A stretch of DNA of 64,000 nt from Proteus vulgaris (GTDB taxonomy: Bacteria > Pseudomonadota > Gammaproteobacteria > Enterobacterales > Enterobacteriaceae): NCBI RefSeq assembly GCF_033708015.1, contig NZ_CP137920.1, positions 1,488,001 to 1,552,000 on the forward strand, written 5' to 3'. Of the stretch, positions 16,217 to 26,698 are shown piece after piece. How positions within the stretch are numbered: position 1 is the first letter of the stretch; each line of letters starts with the position of its first letter. Under the pieces are notes generated by a model. The model did no database searches. It was given only the letters and a program-made list of their open reading frames with translations, and was not told the DNA's origin. Both the position numbers and the translations under genes were made by a program.

Positions 16217-16741
16217 TTAATATTTTCCAATACGCATTAAAGCATCTTCAACATCTTCATCATGATCAATGGTAAAAGCAATAAAATCTTCAGTTTTTGG
16301 GATTTTTTTGTAAGTCTCTGTTTGCTTAAACAGAGTTAAACATTCTGAAAATATTTGAATAATTCTTGTTAAAACATGAGGGTAAGAACCGTCTTCATAA
16401 GATTTTTGATAAAGTTGTTCTAAGTATGTTTCATTGATGGGGTAAATGGTGCCAAAACATTGATATTCCCAATCACCAGTATTGTACTTTAAGCTATTTA
16501 TCTCGTCTTGTGAATGATAATTGTTACCACCAGATTTATTTTGATAGTAATTTAATGTTTTTTGAAAATATTCTTCTGTGTTTAAACAAAGATTTATTTC
16601 TCCATATGCGGCGTTTAAATCAAACGCAAAGGCATAAAAGACTTCGCTACATTTATCTGTTAAAAATTTTTCTGTCTCTGTTATCGCAAAAGAAACAATA
16701 TCATTTTTTATTTTTTCAATAACTTCATCATTTAATGTCAT
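16217..16741 (-). CDS. DUF4303-like protein
   Basis: The protein (174 residues from the ATG at 16741; a TTG at 16759 gives 180) resembles DUF4303. It has FYAFAFDLNAAYGEINLCLN at about residues 35-55 (TTG numbering), a central NTGDWEYQCFG, and an acidic C-terminal helix region. Such proteins occur in bacterial genomes near polymorphic toxin loci and are sometimes immunity-like, but no toxin gene lies here. I preferred the ATG because a GAG lies seven bases before it. Function is unknown. Confidence 0.6.
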   Translation of the reverse strand: MTLNDEVIEKIKNDIVSFAITETEKFLTDKCSEVFYAFAFDLNAAYGEINLCLNTEEYFQKTLNYYQNKSGGNNYHSQDEINSLKYNTGDWEYQCFGTIYPINETYLEQLYQKSYEDGSYPHVLTRIIQIFSECLTLFKQTETYKKIPKTEDFIAFTIDHDEDVEDALMRIGKY

Positions 16742-16903
16742 AGTTAACTCATAATTCAATTAAATATATTGATAATACTCTTATTAAGATAGTATTCGGA
16801 ATGTAATCATAAAAATTTCTCTGTATGAAAATAATAATAGCATTATATTAATATTATATACCTAATGATATGAAATAATGCTCTTTACTTTTGAATAGTG
16901 ATA

Positions 16904-16937
16904 GAAAACACCTAATGATGGTTCAAAAGGTGTTTTC
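16904..16937. terminator. Hairpin after the PACE efflux gene
   Basis: GAAAACACCT and AGGTGTTTTC form a perfect ten-base stem around a 14-base loop, ten bases beyond the stop of the minus-strand gene. The T run is inside the stem, so it may act as a moderate terminator. Confidence 0.55.
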
Positions 16938-16946
16938 GCATAGTGG

Positions 16947-17396
16947 TTAACGCGAGATAACTCGTTTACCTTTATAATTAAACCAATTTTCACGTAATTT
17001 ATCGTAACTAAGATTAAATGCATAGGTATAGAAAAGAAAAAAGGCAAAAAAGCCGACTTCTAATAAGAATGCATTCCACAGTGACATATTTAATAAAAAT
17101 GCCAATATCGGTAAACCAATGATTACAAAACTTAATTCAAATCCAATAGTATGCATGATTCGTACTTTTGTTGGTCTTGGACCTTTGATTAAGGGCCAAT
17201 AGCGGTCAAAAATCATGTTGTAAAATAAATTCAATAACATAGCTAATGTTGATAAAACAATAGCTACGGTTCCCATTTGAAAAATTGAGCGACCCAAAAT
17301 CCATGCACTAAGTGGCGCTGTTATTGTGATGGCTATTATTTCAAATGAAACAGCGTGAAAAACGCGCTCAGTAAATGTTTTTTGATATTGGCTCAT
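16947..17396 (-). CDS. PACE-family efflux transporter (AceI-like)
   Basis: The 149-residue inner-membrane protein has four membrane helices in two repeated halves, each a bacterial transmembrane pair: ERVFHAVSFEIIAITITAPL and VRIMHTIGFELSFVIIGLPI. The repeated H-x3-FE motifs and the YDRYWP-like FDRYWPLIKGPRP are typical of the PACE family, which exports chlorhexidine and related biocides. I chose the ATG at 17396: GAGGTGGGG lies directly before it and the upstream in-frame TTG overlaps that site. It is divergent from a LysR-type gene, as aceI is from aceR in Acinetobacter, so that regulator probably controls it. Confidence 0.85.
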   Translation of the reverse strand: MSQYQKTFTERVFHAVSFEIIAITITAPLSAWILGRSIFQMGTVAIVLSTLAMLLNLFYNMIFDRYWPLIKGPRPTKVRIMHTIGFELSFVIIGLPILAFLLNMSLWNAFLLEVGFFAFFLFYTYAFNLSYDKLRENWFNYKGKRVISR

Positions 17397-17495
17397 ACCC
17401 CACCTCAAATTAATTATTTAGCAAAAACGAGTGCAATTATTGATAATATTTTGTATATATACAAAATAGGAGCCATCGAAAAAGCCGATACTATA

Positions 17496-18368
17496 ATGAA
17501 CTATTCCATAGAAACTTTGCGTACATTTATTGAAGCAGCTTCGTTAAAATCATTTTCTGCCGCTGCGCGAAAATTAAATAAAAGCCAATCTACTGTCAGT
17601 AGTACGATCAGTGGATTTGAAGATGATATGGGTTTTGAACTATTTGAACGTAAAGGAAGAGAATCAACGCTGACTTTTGCAGGGCAAAAGGTATTAAGTT
17701 TAGTTGAAGACATATTAGCGGCGGATGAACGTTTACAAGCACTAAGAATAGAACTATCTCCAGAAATGGAGCCCCGTCTAAGCTGTGTTTTTTCGGATAT
17801 GTATCAACCCCCTCATTCTGAGCAACTTTTAAAACTTCTAGATAAAGAATTTCCTCATATTGAATTTGAATTTCTTGTTGCTGAAAACGATGATGTCATC
17901 AATATGCTACAAAATAATCAGGCGCATATTGGTATGATGGAATCACGAATAGAGTACCCCGTTGATATCGCTTTTGCCCGTTTACCTGTTAGTGGTGAAT
18001 TAGGATTATATGCACATAAAAATCATCCTCTTGCGAAAGAAATTAAAATTAACTATCAGCATTTAACGATGCATCGTCAACTAAGGCTAAGTAGCCGTGC
18101 TCAATTTATTATTAATAGTGAAAAAAATTGGTTGGCACCTAACTATTTGTTACTGCTTGAAATGGCGGAGCAAGAAATGGGATGGGCAATATTACCCACT
18201 TGGCTCGTCGAGCAATTTGGGCATGAGTTATTAGTTAGCCTTAATTACGATCAGTTTCCGAAAAAAATTGATATTGATTTAGTGTGGTCTAGAAATAATC
18301 CACCAGGAAAAGCGGGATATTGGATGATAGATAATCTTTTGAAAAACAACATTCCGCATTCTATTTAG
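17496..18368 (+). CDS. LysR-type regulator, divergent from the PACE pump
   Basis: The 290-residue protein starts MNYSIETLRTFIEAASLKSF and has a classic LysR winged helix (residues 1-60, AARKLNKSQSTVSSTISGFE). An effector-binding domain with a periplasmic-binding fold follows to the end. I chose the ATG at 17496; frames further upstream extend into the efflux gene promoter. The 100-base gap between the two divergent starts should hold the regulator's binding site. The inducer is unknown; a cationic biocide or polyamine would fit the PACE family. Confidence 0.85.
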   Translation: MNYSIETLRTFIEAASLKSFSAAARKLNKSQSTVSSTISGFEDDMGFELFERKGRESTLTFAGQKVLSLVEDILAADERLQALRIELSPEMEPRLSCVFSDMYQPPHSEQLLKLLDKEFPHIEFEFLVAENDDVINMLQNNQAHIGMMESRIEYPVDIAFARLPVSGELGLYAHKNHPLAKEIKINYQHLTMHRQLRLSSRAQFIINSEKNWLAPNYLLLLEMAEQEMGWAILPTWLVEQFGHELLVSLNYDQFPKKIDIDLVWSRNNPPGKAGYWMIDNLLKNNIPHSI

Positions 18369-18664
18369 TTAAAAAGAAAAACCATCATTAACAATGCAAT
18401 AATTGATTGTATTGTTGAATAAAATCTACCTCTTTTAATAGGGTGTTTAAAATGCACCTTTTTAAAAAAAGGGGATAATGGAGCTTTCGGTTGATTAATA
18501 TCTTGCTTTTTGATTCAACTTTTTTAATTGAAGGTTATTTTTTAGGCATTTGGTTGGTGTTATTATAGAACTTTTACTCATCAACATAATTTCTTTGTTC
18601 TATAATTAATCAAGTCTAGGGTATTAATATTTAATTCATTATTTAACATAATTGAGATGTCACT

Positions 18665-19606
18665 ATGGAATTAAAGGATTACTACGCCATAATGGGTGTC
18701 AAACCCACTGATGATACTAAAACGATTAAAACTGCTTATCGTCGTTTAGCAAAAAAATATCATCCAGATGTCAGTAAAGAGCCAAATGCTGAAGAGCGCT
18801 TTAAAGAAATTGCTCAAGCATGGGAAATATTAGGTGATGAACAACGTAGAGCCGAATATGATGAACTTTGGGCTCATCGTAACGATCCTAAATTTAGGCA
18901 ATTTACACAACAACATTCAAATAAGGAGCAAGGAAGTTTTAGCCAAGAAGATTTTGATGATTTTTACGCTTCATTTTTTGGTCAACATTCGCCATTTGAA
19001 GGGCGTCGATCTCGGCAGGCACCTAAACAGCGTGGGCATGATTTAGAAATAGAATTAGCTGTTTTTCTGGAAGAATCACTGGAAGAGCATAAGCGTACGA
19101 TTAGTTATCACTTACCTGTTTATAATGTTTTCGGAGTTTTGGAAAAAGAGATCCCTAAAACTTTGAATGTGAAAATTCCAGCCGGTGTTATTGATGGGCA
19201 ACGTATCCGTTTAAAAGGTCAGGGAACAACAGGTGAAAATGGTGGAGAGAATGGTGATTTATGGTTAACAATTCGTATTGCACCTCATCCCCTATTTGAT
19301 ATTAAAGGTCACGATTTAGAAATAGTCGTCCCAGTAGCTCCTTGGGAAGCTGCATTAGGTGCAAAAATTCCTATACCTACAATAAAAGAAAAAATATTGT
19401 TAACGATCCCTGCTGGAAGTCAAGCAGGACAAAAGTTACGTATTAAAGGAAAAGGGTTAGTTAGTAAAGGGGTTAGCGGTGATTTATATGCAATTTTAAA
19501 AATTGTGATGCCACCTAAACCTGATGAAAATATACGAGAATTATGGCAACAAATTGCAGATAGCCAGACCGATTATAATCCACGTAAAGACTGGGAGAAT
19601 AAATAA
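18665..19606 (+). CDS. cbpA: Curved DNA-binding protein CbpA (DnaJ-type co-chaperone)
   Basis: The 313-residue protein has a J domain at the N-terminus ([23 protein letters not shown] in KKYHPDVSK near residue 35). A Gly/Phe-Ser linker follows (about 75-115), then two DnaJ C-terminal beta domains (ending near 300), with no zinc-finger region. That architecture is CbpA. It works with DnaK and also binds bent DNA in stationary phase. The stop overlaps the start of cbpM (TAATG), as in E. coli. The 300 bases upstream hold no other gene. Confidence 0.93.
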   Translation: MELKDYYAIMGVKPTDDTKTIKTAYRRLAKKYHPDVSKEPNAEERFKEIAQAWEILGDEQRRAEYDELWAHRNDPKFRQFTQQHSNKEQGSFSQEDFDDFYASFFGQHSPFEGRRSRQAPKQRGHDLEIELAVFLEESLEEHKRTISYHLPVYNVFGVLEKEIPKTLNVKIPAGVIDGQRIRLKGQGTTGENGGENGDLWLTIRIAPHPLFDIKGHDLEIVVPVAPWEAALGAKIPIPTIKEKILLTIPAGSQAGQKLRIKGKGLVSKGVSGDLYAILKIVMPPKPDENIRELWQQIADSQTDYNPRKDWENK

Positions 19607-19911
19607 TGGGTCAATTAACAACAACCGTATTTACTGTCACTGAGTTTTGTCATCATACTGGAATATCAAATGATGAACTCAACGAGTTTGTAGCGCTTGG
19701 TATGATAGAACCGCTAGAAATTGAAACTCAGGAGTGGTTTTTCGATGATAACGCTATTGTGGTGACTCATCGTGCATTAAAACTTCATAAAGAGCTTGCA
19801 TTAGATTGGCATGGTATCGCTATTGCACTGACTTTATTAGATGAAAATGAGCAGTTAAAACAAGAAAATAAGCAATTACGGCAGCAGTTAATGCGTTTTA
19901 TAGATGAATAA
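19606..19911 (+). CDS. cbpM: CbpA modulator CbpM
   Basis: The 101-residue protein follows cbpA with a one-base overlap and has the MerR-like fold of Cbp[21 protein letters not shown] at the N-terminus, a middle strand ([20 protein letters not shown]), and a C-terminal coiled segment ([20 protein letters not shown]). In E. coli it binds the J domain of CbpA and blocks its co-chaperone and DNA-binding activity. Length is normal. Confidence 0.92.
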   Translation: MGQLTTTVFTVTEFCHHTGISNDELNEFVALGMIEPLEIETQEWFFDDNAIVVTHRALKLHKELALDWHGIAIALTLLDENEQLKQENKQLRQQLMRFIDE

Positions 19912-19920
19912 AAATTAATA

Positions 19921-19963
19921 AAATAGCCACTAAAGCAGTAAATAAATTCAGTGGCTATTTTTA
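19921..19963 (+). terminator. cbpAM terminator
   Basis: AATAGCCACT and AGTGGCTATT pair over ten bases across an 18-base loop and are followed by a T tract, ten bases after the cbpM stop. Confidence 0.75.
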
Positions 19964-20624
19964 TACCTAAAAATTTATTTTTTTACTTTGTTTATCTGTT
20001 TTGTTTTTAATTTAGAGTGCAGTGAAGGTTTATTTAATAATAATTTATAAAATTTATTTAATAAGTGGTTCTTGATCATTTTATTTGTAAAATACAGTTT
20101 TCTAAATTTAGGAAAATATAATTATATAATCACTCCAATAAGAGTCGTTAAATTAAAAGAAGAGTTTTAACAACTGGTTGAAATTATAAAATAAAAAATA
20201 AACTTATGGTTTCTGATAAAAATCTCTAGAAAATAAAATTAAAACGTTTTTTAGAACGGTACAATAAAATTAACATAAGTTATTATTAAATTTATTGTAT
20301 CGTTATCATCTTTAACATTAACAGTCATTTATATAAATGACATTGCTATTAATTACATGAAAATAATGTCAATAACAAATCTCATCTTGATTTATTTGTC
20401 TTTCAAATATGTTTTCTCATGAAATCATCTAATATTAATATGATGTGTATAATTAATGTTTTTATTTTAAAATATAATAATCATTGAGATGTAAATCACG
20501 GAAATCTATACTTTTTCATTGCTAATATTCCGCATCAAATTATCTATCTGGTTTTTTTATTTTAATTCTAAAAAGAGACTTAATTGTTTTATAAATTATA
20601 AATAACAAGCAAATGGAGAGTTTT
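19964..20624. other. Long AT-rich intergenic region before the dipeptidase gene
   Basis: About 660 bases without a supportable gene. It is very AT-rich with many A and T tracts and could hold a complex promoter for the dipeptidase gene. I found no clear Fur, CRP or FNR palindrome. Confidence 0.5.
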
Positions 20625-22121
20625 ATGTCTTTATTTAAAAAGGGTATTATTGCCTTATCTATTAATATTGCATTAGTATCTTCAGCTTTAGCCTGTACAA
20701 CGTTATTAGCGGGAAGTGAAGCAACAAATGATGGTTCGTTGATTATTGCTCGTAGCGCAGATAGCGATGCATTAAAAGCACAACATTTTGTTATTCATCC
20801 AGCTAAAACGAATCAAACGGGTATTTACAGTACCAAAGAGCATAACGGTGCTAATAATTTTACATATCCATTGCCTAAGAATTCATTACGCTATACCACT
20901 GTACCGAATTGGAAAACGCAACTCCATGGTGCCACAGGGTTTAATGAATTAGGTGTGGGTGTCAGTGGCACTGAATCTATTTTTGCTTCACCTAAGGCAC
21001 TCGCTTTTGATCCCTATGTTGAAGAGACTGGAATTACTGAAGATGATATTCCAGATGTACTACTTTCAAGAGCAAAAACAGCTCGTGAAGCAGTGGAATT
21101 ATTAGGAAGCATTATTGAAAAACAAGGTGCCGGTGAAGGATTTGGTGTTGCTGTTGTTGATAAAAATGAGCTTTGGTATTTAGAAACTGGAACAGGGCAT
21201 CATTGGATTGCACAAAAATTACCTAAAGATAAATACTTTGCAACAGGAAACCAAGGGCGACTACAACACTATGATACTAACAGTAATGATGTATTAGGAT
21301 CTAAAAATCTAGTGGAATTTGCTGTTGAGAAAGGGCTTTATAATCCTAAAAAAGAAGGCGAGTTTAATTTTTCAAAAGCATATACTCGGGATGACGAACG
21401 AGATCGTACTTATAATGATCCGCGAGTATGGGTTATTCAGCAGCAATTTAATCCATCATTAAAACAGGCTGTGGATGATGGTCGCAATTTTGCACCTTTA
21501 TTAACACCAGAAAAAAAAGTCTCTGTTGAAGAAGCTAAAGCGATGTTACGCAATCACTTTGAAGGAACAGAGCATGATCCATATAGCAATGGAGTAAATG
21601 GCAAAGAACCATGGCGCCCAATTAGCGTATTTAGAACTTATGAAGCCCATGTGATGCAAGTCCGCCCTGAACTGCCTCAAGAAATAGGTGAAGTCACTTA
21701 TGTCGGATTAGGTATGGCGGATTTAACTGCATTTGTTCCCTATTACAGTGGATTGAAAACTTATCCGCAACACTATGGGATCGGTACGAATAACGCAGAT
21801 AGTGATTCTATTTATTGGAAATATCGTAAATTACAGACATTAGTGATGACAGACTATCCAAAACTTGCACCAATAGTGAAGAAGGCCTATCAAGAATGGG
21901 AAGATAAAACCGCATTAGAGCAAAAAGAAATGGAAGCTAACTATCTCAAAATGGTGCAAACAGATAAAGTTGGTGCAGATAAAATGCTTAACGAGTTTAA
22001 TCTACGAGTCATGGCTGATGCTGAAAAATTAACTGAAAATTTAATGAATGAAGTGTTTACAATAAGAACAAAAGATATTCAAGACGATATTTTCTTTGCA
22101 AATAAATCTAAAAAAGACTAG
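20625..22121 (+). CDS. Exported C69-family dipeptidase (PepD/U34 type)
   Basis: The 498-residue protein has a signal peptide (LFKKGIIALSINIALVSSAL) ending at ALACTT. The Cys after cleavage is the expected N-terminal nucleophile of C69 (Ntn-hydrolase) dipeptidases, and the following TTLLAGSEATNDGSLIIARS is the family signature. Internal segments GEGFGVAVVDKNELWYLETG and HHWIAQKLPKDKYFATGNQG also match. I chose the ATG at 20625 because GGAGAG lies just before it and overlaps the upstream in-frame ATG at 20613. It probably acts in the periplasm on dipeptides. A lipid-anchored form is unlikely because no LxxC lipobox is seen. Confidence 0.85.
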   Translation: MSLFKKGIIALSINIALVSSALACTTLLAGSEATNDGSLIIARSADSDALKAQHFVIHPAKTNQTGIYSTKEHNGANNFTYPLPKNSLRYTTVPNWKTQLHGATGFNELGVGVSGTESIFASPKALAFDPYVEETGITEDDIPDVLLSRAKTAREAVELLGSIIEKQGAGEGFGVAVVDKNELWYLETGTGHHWIAQKLPKDKYFATGNQGRLQHYDTNSNDVLGSKNLVEFAVEKGLYNPKKEGEFNFSKAYTRDDERDRTYNDPRVWVIQQQFNPSLKQAVDDGRNFAPLLTPEKKVSVEEAKAMLRNHFEGTEHDPYSNGVNGKEPWRPISVFRTYEAHVMQVRPELPQEIGEVTYVGLGMADLTAFVPYYSGLKTYPQHYGIGTNNADSDSIYWKYRKLQTLVMTDYPKLAPIVKKAYQEWEDKTALEQKEMEANYLKMVQTDKVGADKMLNEFNLRVMADAEKLTENLMNEVFTIRTKDIQDDIFFANKSKKD

Positions 22122-22153
22122 TTGAAACTTCTTATTTGAAATACAACTTAAAT

Positions 22154-22185
22154 AAAAGATCCCAGTTCATTTTTTGGGATCTTTT
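22154..22185. terminator. Bidirectional terminator
   Basis: AAAAGATCCCA and TGGGATCTTTT form an 11-base stem with a ten-base loop between the convergent dipeptidase and AraC-type genes; T tracts occur on both strands. Confidence 0.85.
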
Positions 22186-22198
22186 CAATTTGGGTTAA

Positions 22199-23095
22199 TT
22201 AAAGAACAGGAATGTAGTAACTTATTTGTTTTAAGTATTGTTCACTTTGCTCAAGTAATTTATCGTAACTTACCGATTGTTTTAGTGTATATTGTTCAAT
22301 ATCAGGACCGGGTCTACGTAATAAATTCATTTTAGGTAATACTTTAGTATATACGGTGTAAATAATGTCATCGTAACCAGTTAGTGAGCCTAAAATTTCA
22401 TCCATATGAAAAGTAATTGCTAAATATTTACCACTCGGTAATTCTAATTGTGACATTGCTGATAGATTAGATGTTGTTGATAATTTTTCTTTATCAACAG
22501 CGGTACTATAAATGTACATTGTATCTTCTAATGTACTCGCAGATGCTCGATGCATTGCATATAGTTCTGTGGGTATTGTATTCACATCCTTCAAAAATTT
22601 ACGCCAAAATTCTTTTCTAAATTTTTTCTTGTCTGAATTCCACGTTGAAACGGGTTTGTTGTATTGATGAGACATACCCGCTAATTTTAGGGAAGGAAAG
22701 GTAATTATTTCATATTTAGCGCTCAGTTCGACAGTTTCTAGAGCTGGAAAAATCAGTTCACTAATATCCCAACCTGGCTTTTTTCTGTATTCGGAAGGCG
22801 TGATATTAAACTGTTTTTTAAATGCGCGGCAAAATGTTTGTTGAGAATCAAACCGATATTTCAATGAGATATCCAGCAGGCTACAACGTGTTATGCGTAA
22901 AGCGTAAGCACCACAAGATAAACGGCGGGCGAGTATGTATTTTCCTAAAGATATTCCTGTATATGCTTTAAATAAGCGCTGAAAGTGCCATTTTGTATAG
23001 CCTGATTTTTCAGCAACAATATCTAGTGATAAGTGTGAATCAAGATTTTGCTCAATCCAAACAATAATATCTTTAACAACATTCTCTTGGAGCAT
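22199..23095 (-). CDS. Rob-like AraC/XylS regulator with GyrI-like domain
   Basis: The 298-residue regulator has its AraC helix-turn-helix pair at the N-terminus (residues 8-105: LSLDIVAEKSGYTKWHFQRL, then FDSQQTFCRAFKKQFNITPS followed by EYR). A C-terminal GyrI-like ligand-binding domain follows. That order is the architecture of Rob rather than MarA or SoxS. AGGA lies six bases before the ATG. Rob-type proteins activate stress and drug-efflux genes. Sequence similarity to Rob itself is only moderate by eye, so I call it Rob-like. Confidence 0.8.
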   Translation of the reverse strand: MLQENVVKDIIVWIEQNLDSHLSLDIVAEKSGYTKWHFQRLFKAYTGISLGKYILARRLSCGAYALRITRCSLLDISLKYRFDSQQTFCRAFKKQFNITPSEYRKKPGWDISELIFPALETVELSAKYEIITFPSLKLAGMSHQYNKPVSTWNSDKKKFRKEFWRKFLKDVNTIPTELYAMHRASASTLEDTMYIYSTAVDKEKLSTTSNLSAMSQLELPSGKYLAITFHMDEILGSLTGYDDIIYTVYTKVLPKMNLLRRPGPDIEQYTLKQSVSYDKLLEQSEQYLKQISYYIPVL

Positions 23096-23446
23096 GAAAA
23101 TTCCTATTATTTTTCTTTATCGATATTTTTCAACAAGATCGACTTTATTTATTGAACTACAATAAATTTATAGGTACTAGGATAATAGCATATCGTATAG
23201 TGATAATTACATTGAATAAAGTAAAATAGGCAGGCAATAATGTAAAGTTATGTATTGCAATTTATTTGAATTTAACTAAAAACTGTATTTTGACTCAACC
23301 ATCAATGATTGATTATTTTTTATTAAAACATTCATATATGTTTTTAGACTTAAGAAAATGCGGAGATATCCTATTTTATCTTTAAAAGATAAAATCTAGT
23401 CTAATTTTATTAGTAAAATCTTATTTGGCTATTTTAGGAGATGTAA
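23096..23446. other. Divergent intergenic region
   Basis: About 350 AT-rich bases between the AraC-type gene and the lysozyme inhibitor gene. It must hold both promoters; no clear operator was seen. Confidence 0.5.
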
Positions 23447-23779
23447 ATGAATAAGTTATTTTCTATTTCTGCTATTGCTTTAGTTTCTTTATTAATAACA
23501 GCTCCTGCTTTGGCGGCTAAAACGGATACTTATAACTGTGAAGGTCAAAAAATTAGAGTTTCTTTTCCTACTGAACAACTCGCTGTTATGTATTACAACA
23601 ATGAAATTATTGTTTTAAAAGAAGCCATTGCGGCTAGTGGCGCTCGTTATGTCGGTGAGAATTTTCAAATTTGGGGTAAAGGAAAAGGTGAGTTTAATTT
23701 AGCTACAATTTCAGAAGATGATGCAGTTAATGGACGTTTTGCTGAAGATAAAGGGCGCACTTGTGAATTAGTAAAATAA
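23447..23779 (+). CDS. MliC/PliC-type lysozyme inhibitor
   Basis: The 110-residue periplasmic protein has a signal peptide ending ALAAKT and a mature part of the MliC family (YNCEGQKIRVSFPTEQLAVM; LKEAIAASGARYVGENFQIW followed by GKGKGEF; CELVK at the end). The SGARY and W-x-KGKGEF segments are the lysozyme-contact motifs in this family. The Cys in YNCEG and the final Cys should form the conserved disulfide. No lipobox is present, so it is the soluble PliC kind. TAGGAG precedes the ATG. It inhibits host C-type lysozyme. Confidence 0.82.
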   Translation: MNKLFSISAIALVSLLITAPALAAKTDTYNCEGQKIRVSFPTEQLAVMYYNNEIIVLKEAIAASGARYVGENFQIWGKGKGEFNLATISEDDAVNGRFAEDKGRTCELVK

Positions 23780-23806
23780 GGTAAAACTTAGTCATAAATA
23801 AAGAAG

Positions 23807-23829
23807 AGGACAATTTATTGTCCTTTTTT
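23807..23829 (+). terminator. Terminator after the lysozyme inhibitor gene
   Basis: AGGACA and TGTCCT form a stem around ATTTAT (with a further possible A-T pair) and are followed by six T. Confidence 0.8.
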
Positions 23830-23972
23830 ATAAGAAAAAGATTAAGTAAATATAATAATTTAAAGTAACAATAACGAGTATAGAAAAAATAATAACACAT
23901 TTTTTATCACATAAATTAGATGGTCATAAAAAAATAAATCAGTTATAAATAGAGTCTTATTGTGATTTTTAA

Positions 23973-24518
<546 letters not shown>

Positions 24519-24766
24519 GTCTCTTACTTATTATGACAAATTCGATTATACTCATAGAAAGTCGTGTGAAATTTATTTATTTTTAAAAACAAAAATAAAT
24601 TTTAGTTTATTTATCTGTAACGAAAAAATTATTGCGAGTTTATATGAAATCTTACCCTTAGCTTGTCTTAACATTAGTTTTTAAAAGCAAAATTTAGAAA
24701 TAATAGACATTGCTATCTAAATTGGCAGGCAATGTATTATCAAAAATTAATAAAAGACAAAACCTA

Positions 24767-25624
24767 ATGAAAATTAAAAACTCAAGAAAATATAATGTAT
24801 CATTACCAGATAATAGAATTTTAACGTGGTATGAATCAGGTCCAGAACAAGGTAAACCCGTATTATTTTGTACTGGTGCTGGTATGAGTGGTTTATTAGG
24901 CGTAAATATTGACCTTTTAAATAAGCTGAATATTCGGTTGATTATCCCCAGTCGTCCAGGGTTAGGCGATTCCACTTTTGATCCTCAAAAGTCGTTAAAA
25001 TCTTTTTCTAAAGATATTTCATTTTTATTAGACCATCTTCGTATTAAAAGTATTAATGTAATGGGGTTTTCACAAGGCGCTGTTTTTGCTATGGCCCTTT
25101 GTGTTTATTGTCATGTTGATAAATTACTTATTGTCGCAGGACAAGATCAATTCGATTACCCAGCTACACAAAATAAGCTACCAGATGATGTTGTTAATAT
25201 GCAACGTCAAGCTGTGGGTTCACCTGATTCTTTAGCCAGTTGGATTAAGCAAAATATAACAGCAAAGTGGTTAATGGATTTTATTCTAAATTACAGTGCT
25301 GATGTTGATTTGGCTATTTATAAATCAATTGATTTTCTGCCAGTTTATCAAGAATGTATGGCTGAAGCTTTTAAACAAGGCAATGAGGGATACACTCAAG
25401 ATTTGCTGATTGCGATGCAACCTTGGGGATTTTCACCTGAAGAAATAAAGACACCAACAACCTTATGGTATGGAATGAAAGATACCAGTACAGTTCATTC
25501 TCCAGACTTTGGGGATTTATTGTTTCAACGCTTTCCTAACGCTGAACGGCGTTTATGGCCAGAAGAAGGTGGTTCACTTCTATGGGCGAAAACAGAAGAA
25601 ATTTTATCAGAACTCGCTGATTAA
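24767..25624 (+). CDS. Alpha/beta hydrolase with altered histidine motif
   Basis: The 285-residue protein has a classic fold: a strand with LTWYESGPEQGKPVLFCTGA, a PSRPGLGDST turn, and the nucleophile elbow GFSQGAVFAMAL near residue 118. The C-terminal segment where the catalytic His is usually found (GxGHxxL) reads PEEGGSLLWAKTEEILSELA and lacks His. It may be a non-catalytic member or use another residue. I chose the ATG at 24767 over an upstream TTG at 24710 because homologues start near MKI; no strong ribosome site is seen. Confidence 0.75.
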   Translation: MKIKNSRKYNVSLPDNRILTWYESGPEQGKPVLFCTGAGMSGLLGVNIDLLNKLNIRLIIPSRPGLGDSTFDPQKSLKSFSKDISFLLDHLRIKSINVMGFSQGAVFAMALCVYCHVDKLLIVAGQDQFDYPATQNKLPDDVVNMQRQAVGSPDSLASWIKQNITAKWLMDFILNYSADVDLAIYKSIDFLPVYQECMAEAFKQGNEGYTQDLLIAMQPWGFSPEEIKTPTTLWYGMKDTSTVHSPDFGDLLFQRFPNAERRLWPEEGGSLLWAKTEEILSELAD

Positions 25625-25651
25625 GATGATGTAGTACATTAATGATAAAGT

Positions 25652-25690
25652 AGATACTGTTTATCTTAAAAAATAACAGTATCTGCTTTT
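25652..25690 (+). terminator. Terminator after the hydrolase gene
   Basis: AGATACTGTT and AACAGTATCT form a perfect ten-base stem around a 13-base loop, followed by GCTTTTTT. Confidence 0.85.
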
Positions 25691-25842
25691 TTATTCATGT
25701 TCTTAAATTAAAATAATGGGATAGGTAAAATAGATAATTATTTTTATCTTATAATTATTTTCTAATTTGGTATTCGAAAAAAATTATTCAAAATAAAAAT
25801 GAAAATAATTTGCTATAAAATGAATTATATGACTTAATAGCG

Positions 25843-26020
25843 CTACTGGTTTGGAAGTACAGACCTATTTATGTTAGTGCAGTTTTAAGTAGTTCACCGT
25901 TTAGCGTTATCCCTGATACCTCTTCGTTGCGAATTCCTTCAAATAGTTACCATAAGTAAAAATCCGAAATCAAACCGCAAACTATGCCTTATGGCTAAAT
26001 AATTAATTAAAGGAAATCTT
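25843..26020 (+). promoter_or_regulatory. cspA-type 5' leader with cold box
   Basis: The leader resembles the 159-base cspA leader of E. coli as I remember it: GGTTTGGAAGTACAGACC near its start (25849-25866, the cold box), GTTATCCCTGATACCTCTTCGT in the middle, and ATTAATTAAAGG before the gene. In E. coli this leader is an RNA thermosensor that opens the ribosome site in the cold. The start point near 25843 is estimated. Confidence 0.75.
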
Positions 26021-26233
26021 ATGTCTAATACAATGACTGGTACAGTAAAATGGTTTAACGATGATAAAGGTTTTGGCTTTATCACTCCTAAAGACGGTAG
26101 CAAAGACGTATTCGTACACTTTTCAGCGATCCAAAGCGATAGCTTCAAATCACTGAAAGAAGGTCAAGAAGTTTCATTTTCTATCGAAAATGGCGCTAAA
26201 GGCCCAGCAGCAGCGAATGTAATCGCTCTGTAA
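26021..26233 (+). CDS. cspA: Cold-shock protein, CspA type
   Basis: The 70-residue protein has both RNA-binding motifs, KGFGFI and VFVHFS, and ends [12 protein letters not shown]. Length and the start [20 protein letters not shown] match CspA more than CspE (69 residues), and the leader is cspA-like. It is a single-strand nucleic acid chaperone made at low temperature. AAAGGA precedes the ATG. Which E. coli paralogue it equals exactly is not certain. Confidence 0.9.
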   Translation: MSNTMTGTVKWFNDDKGFGFITPKDGSKDVFVHFSAIQSDSFKSLKEGQEVSFSIENGAKGPAAANVIAL

Positions 26234-26295
26234 TTTACTGAGCTATTATTACTGTATACATTTTGCTTATTGCAATATCAATATAAGTAATCGTG

Positions 26296-26324
26296 AAAAA
26301 ACCTCACTTCGGTGGGGTTTTTTT
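26296..26324 (+). terminator. cspA terminator
   Basis: ACCTCAC and GTGGGGT pair around a TTCG tetraloop, extended by A and T tracts; a T run of seven follows. Confidence 0.9.
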
Positions 26325-26698
26325 ATAGAGATTTCTAGTGCTGTTTAAAATTGAAGCCTATTTATTAAAGTGTATAAAAATAGGTTTATTAAAGTTATGT
26401 AAGTTTTTAATCTAATTTATCCTAAATTTTAGAAAGCTATTTGCTTTAATACTTAATAATTTTTACAAGAAAATAAATTAATAGATAAATAAGTTATTAT
26501 AATGGCAGAATAAAGGCATCAAGATATTGCCTTCTCGATCAAAAGAAAGAAAAAAAATTTATTAAAATGAAAAGATATCAGATAAATCATAAAAATAATT
26601 TAAGATAAAAATTAAATTAATAATTAATGACTTATTCTAAATAATTACTGTCTAATTCAATATGACTTAAATGCTTTTAGTTCCTAAAGGACAAACTT
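26325..26698. other. AT-rich region before the acyltransferase gene
   Basis: About 370 bases with no supportable gene. It should contain the acyltransferase promoter; no clear operator was recognised. Confidence 0.5.

Noticed and set aside
16217..16741. Immunity gene of a polymorphic toxin
   Set aside because: DUF4303 proteins are sometimes immunity-like, but no toxin gene or cassette lies on either side.
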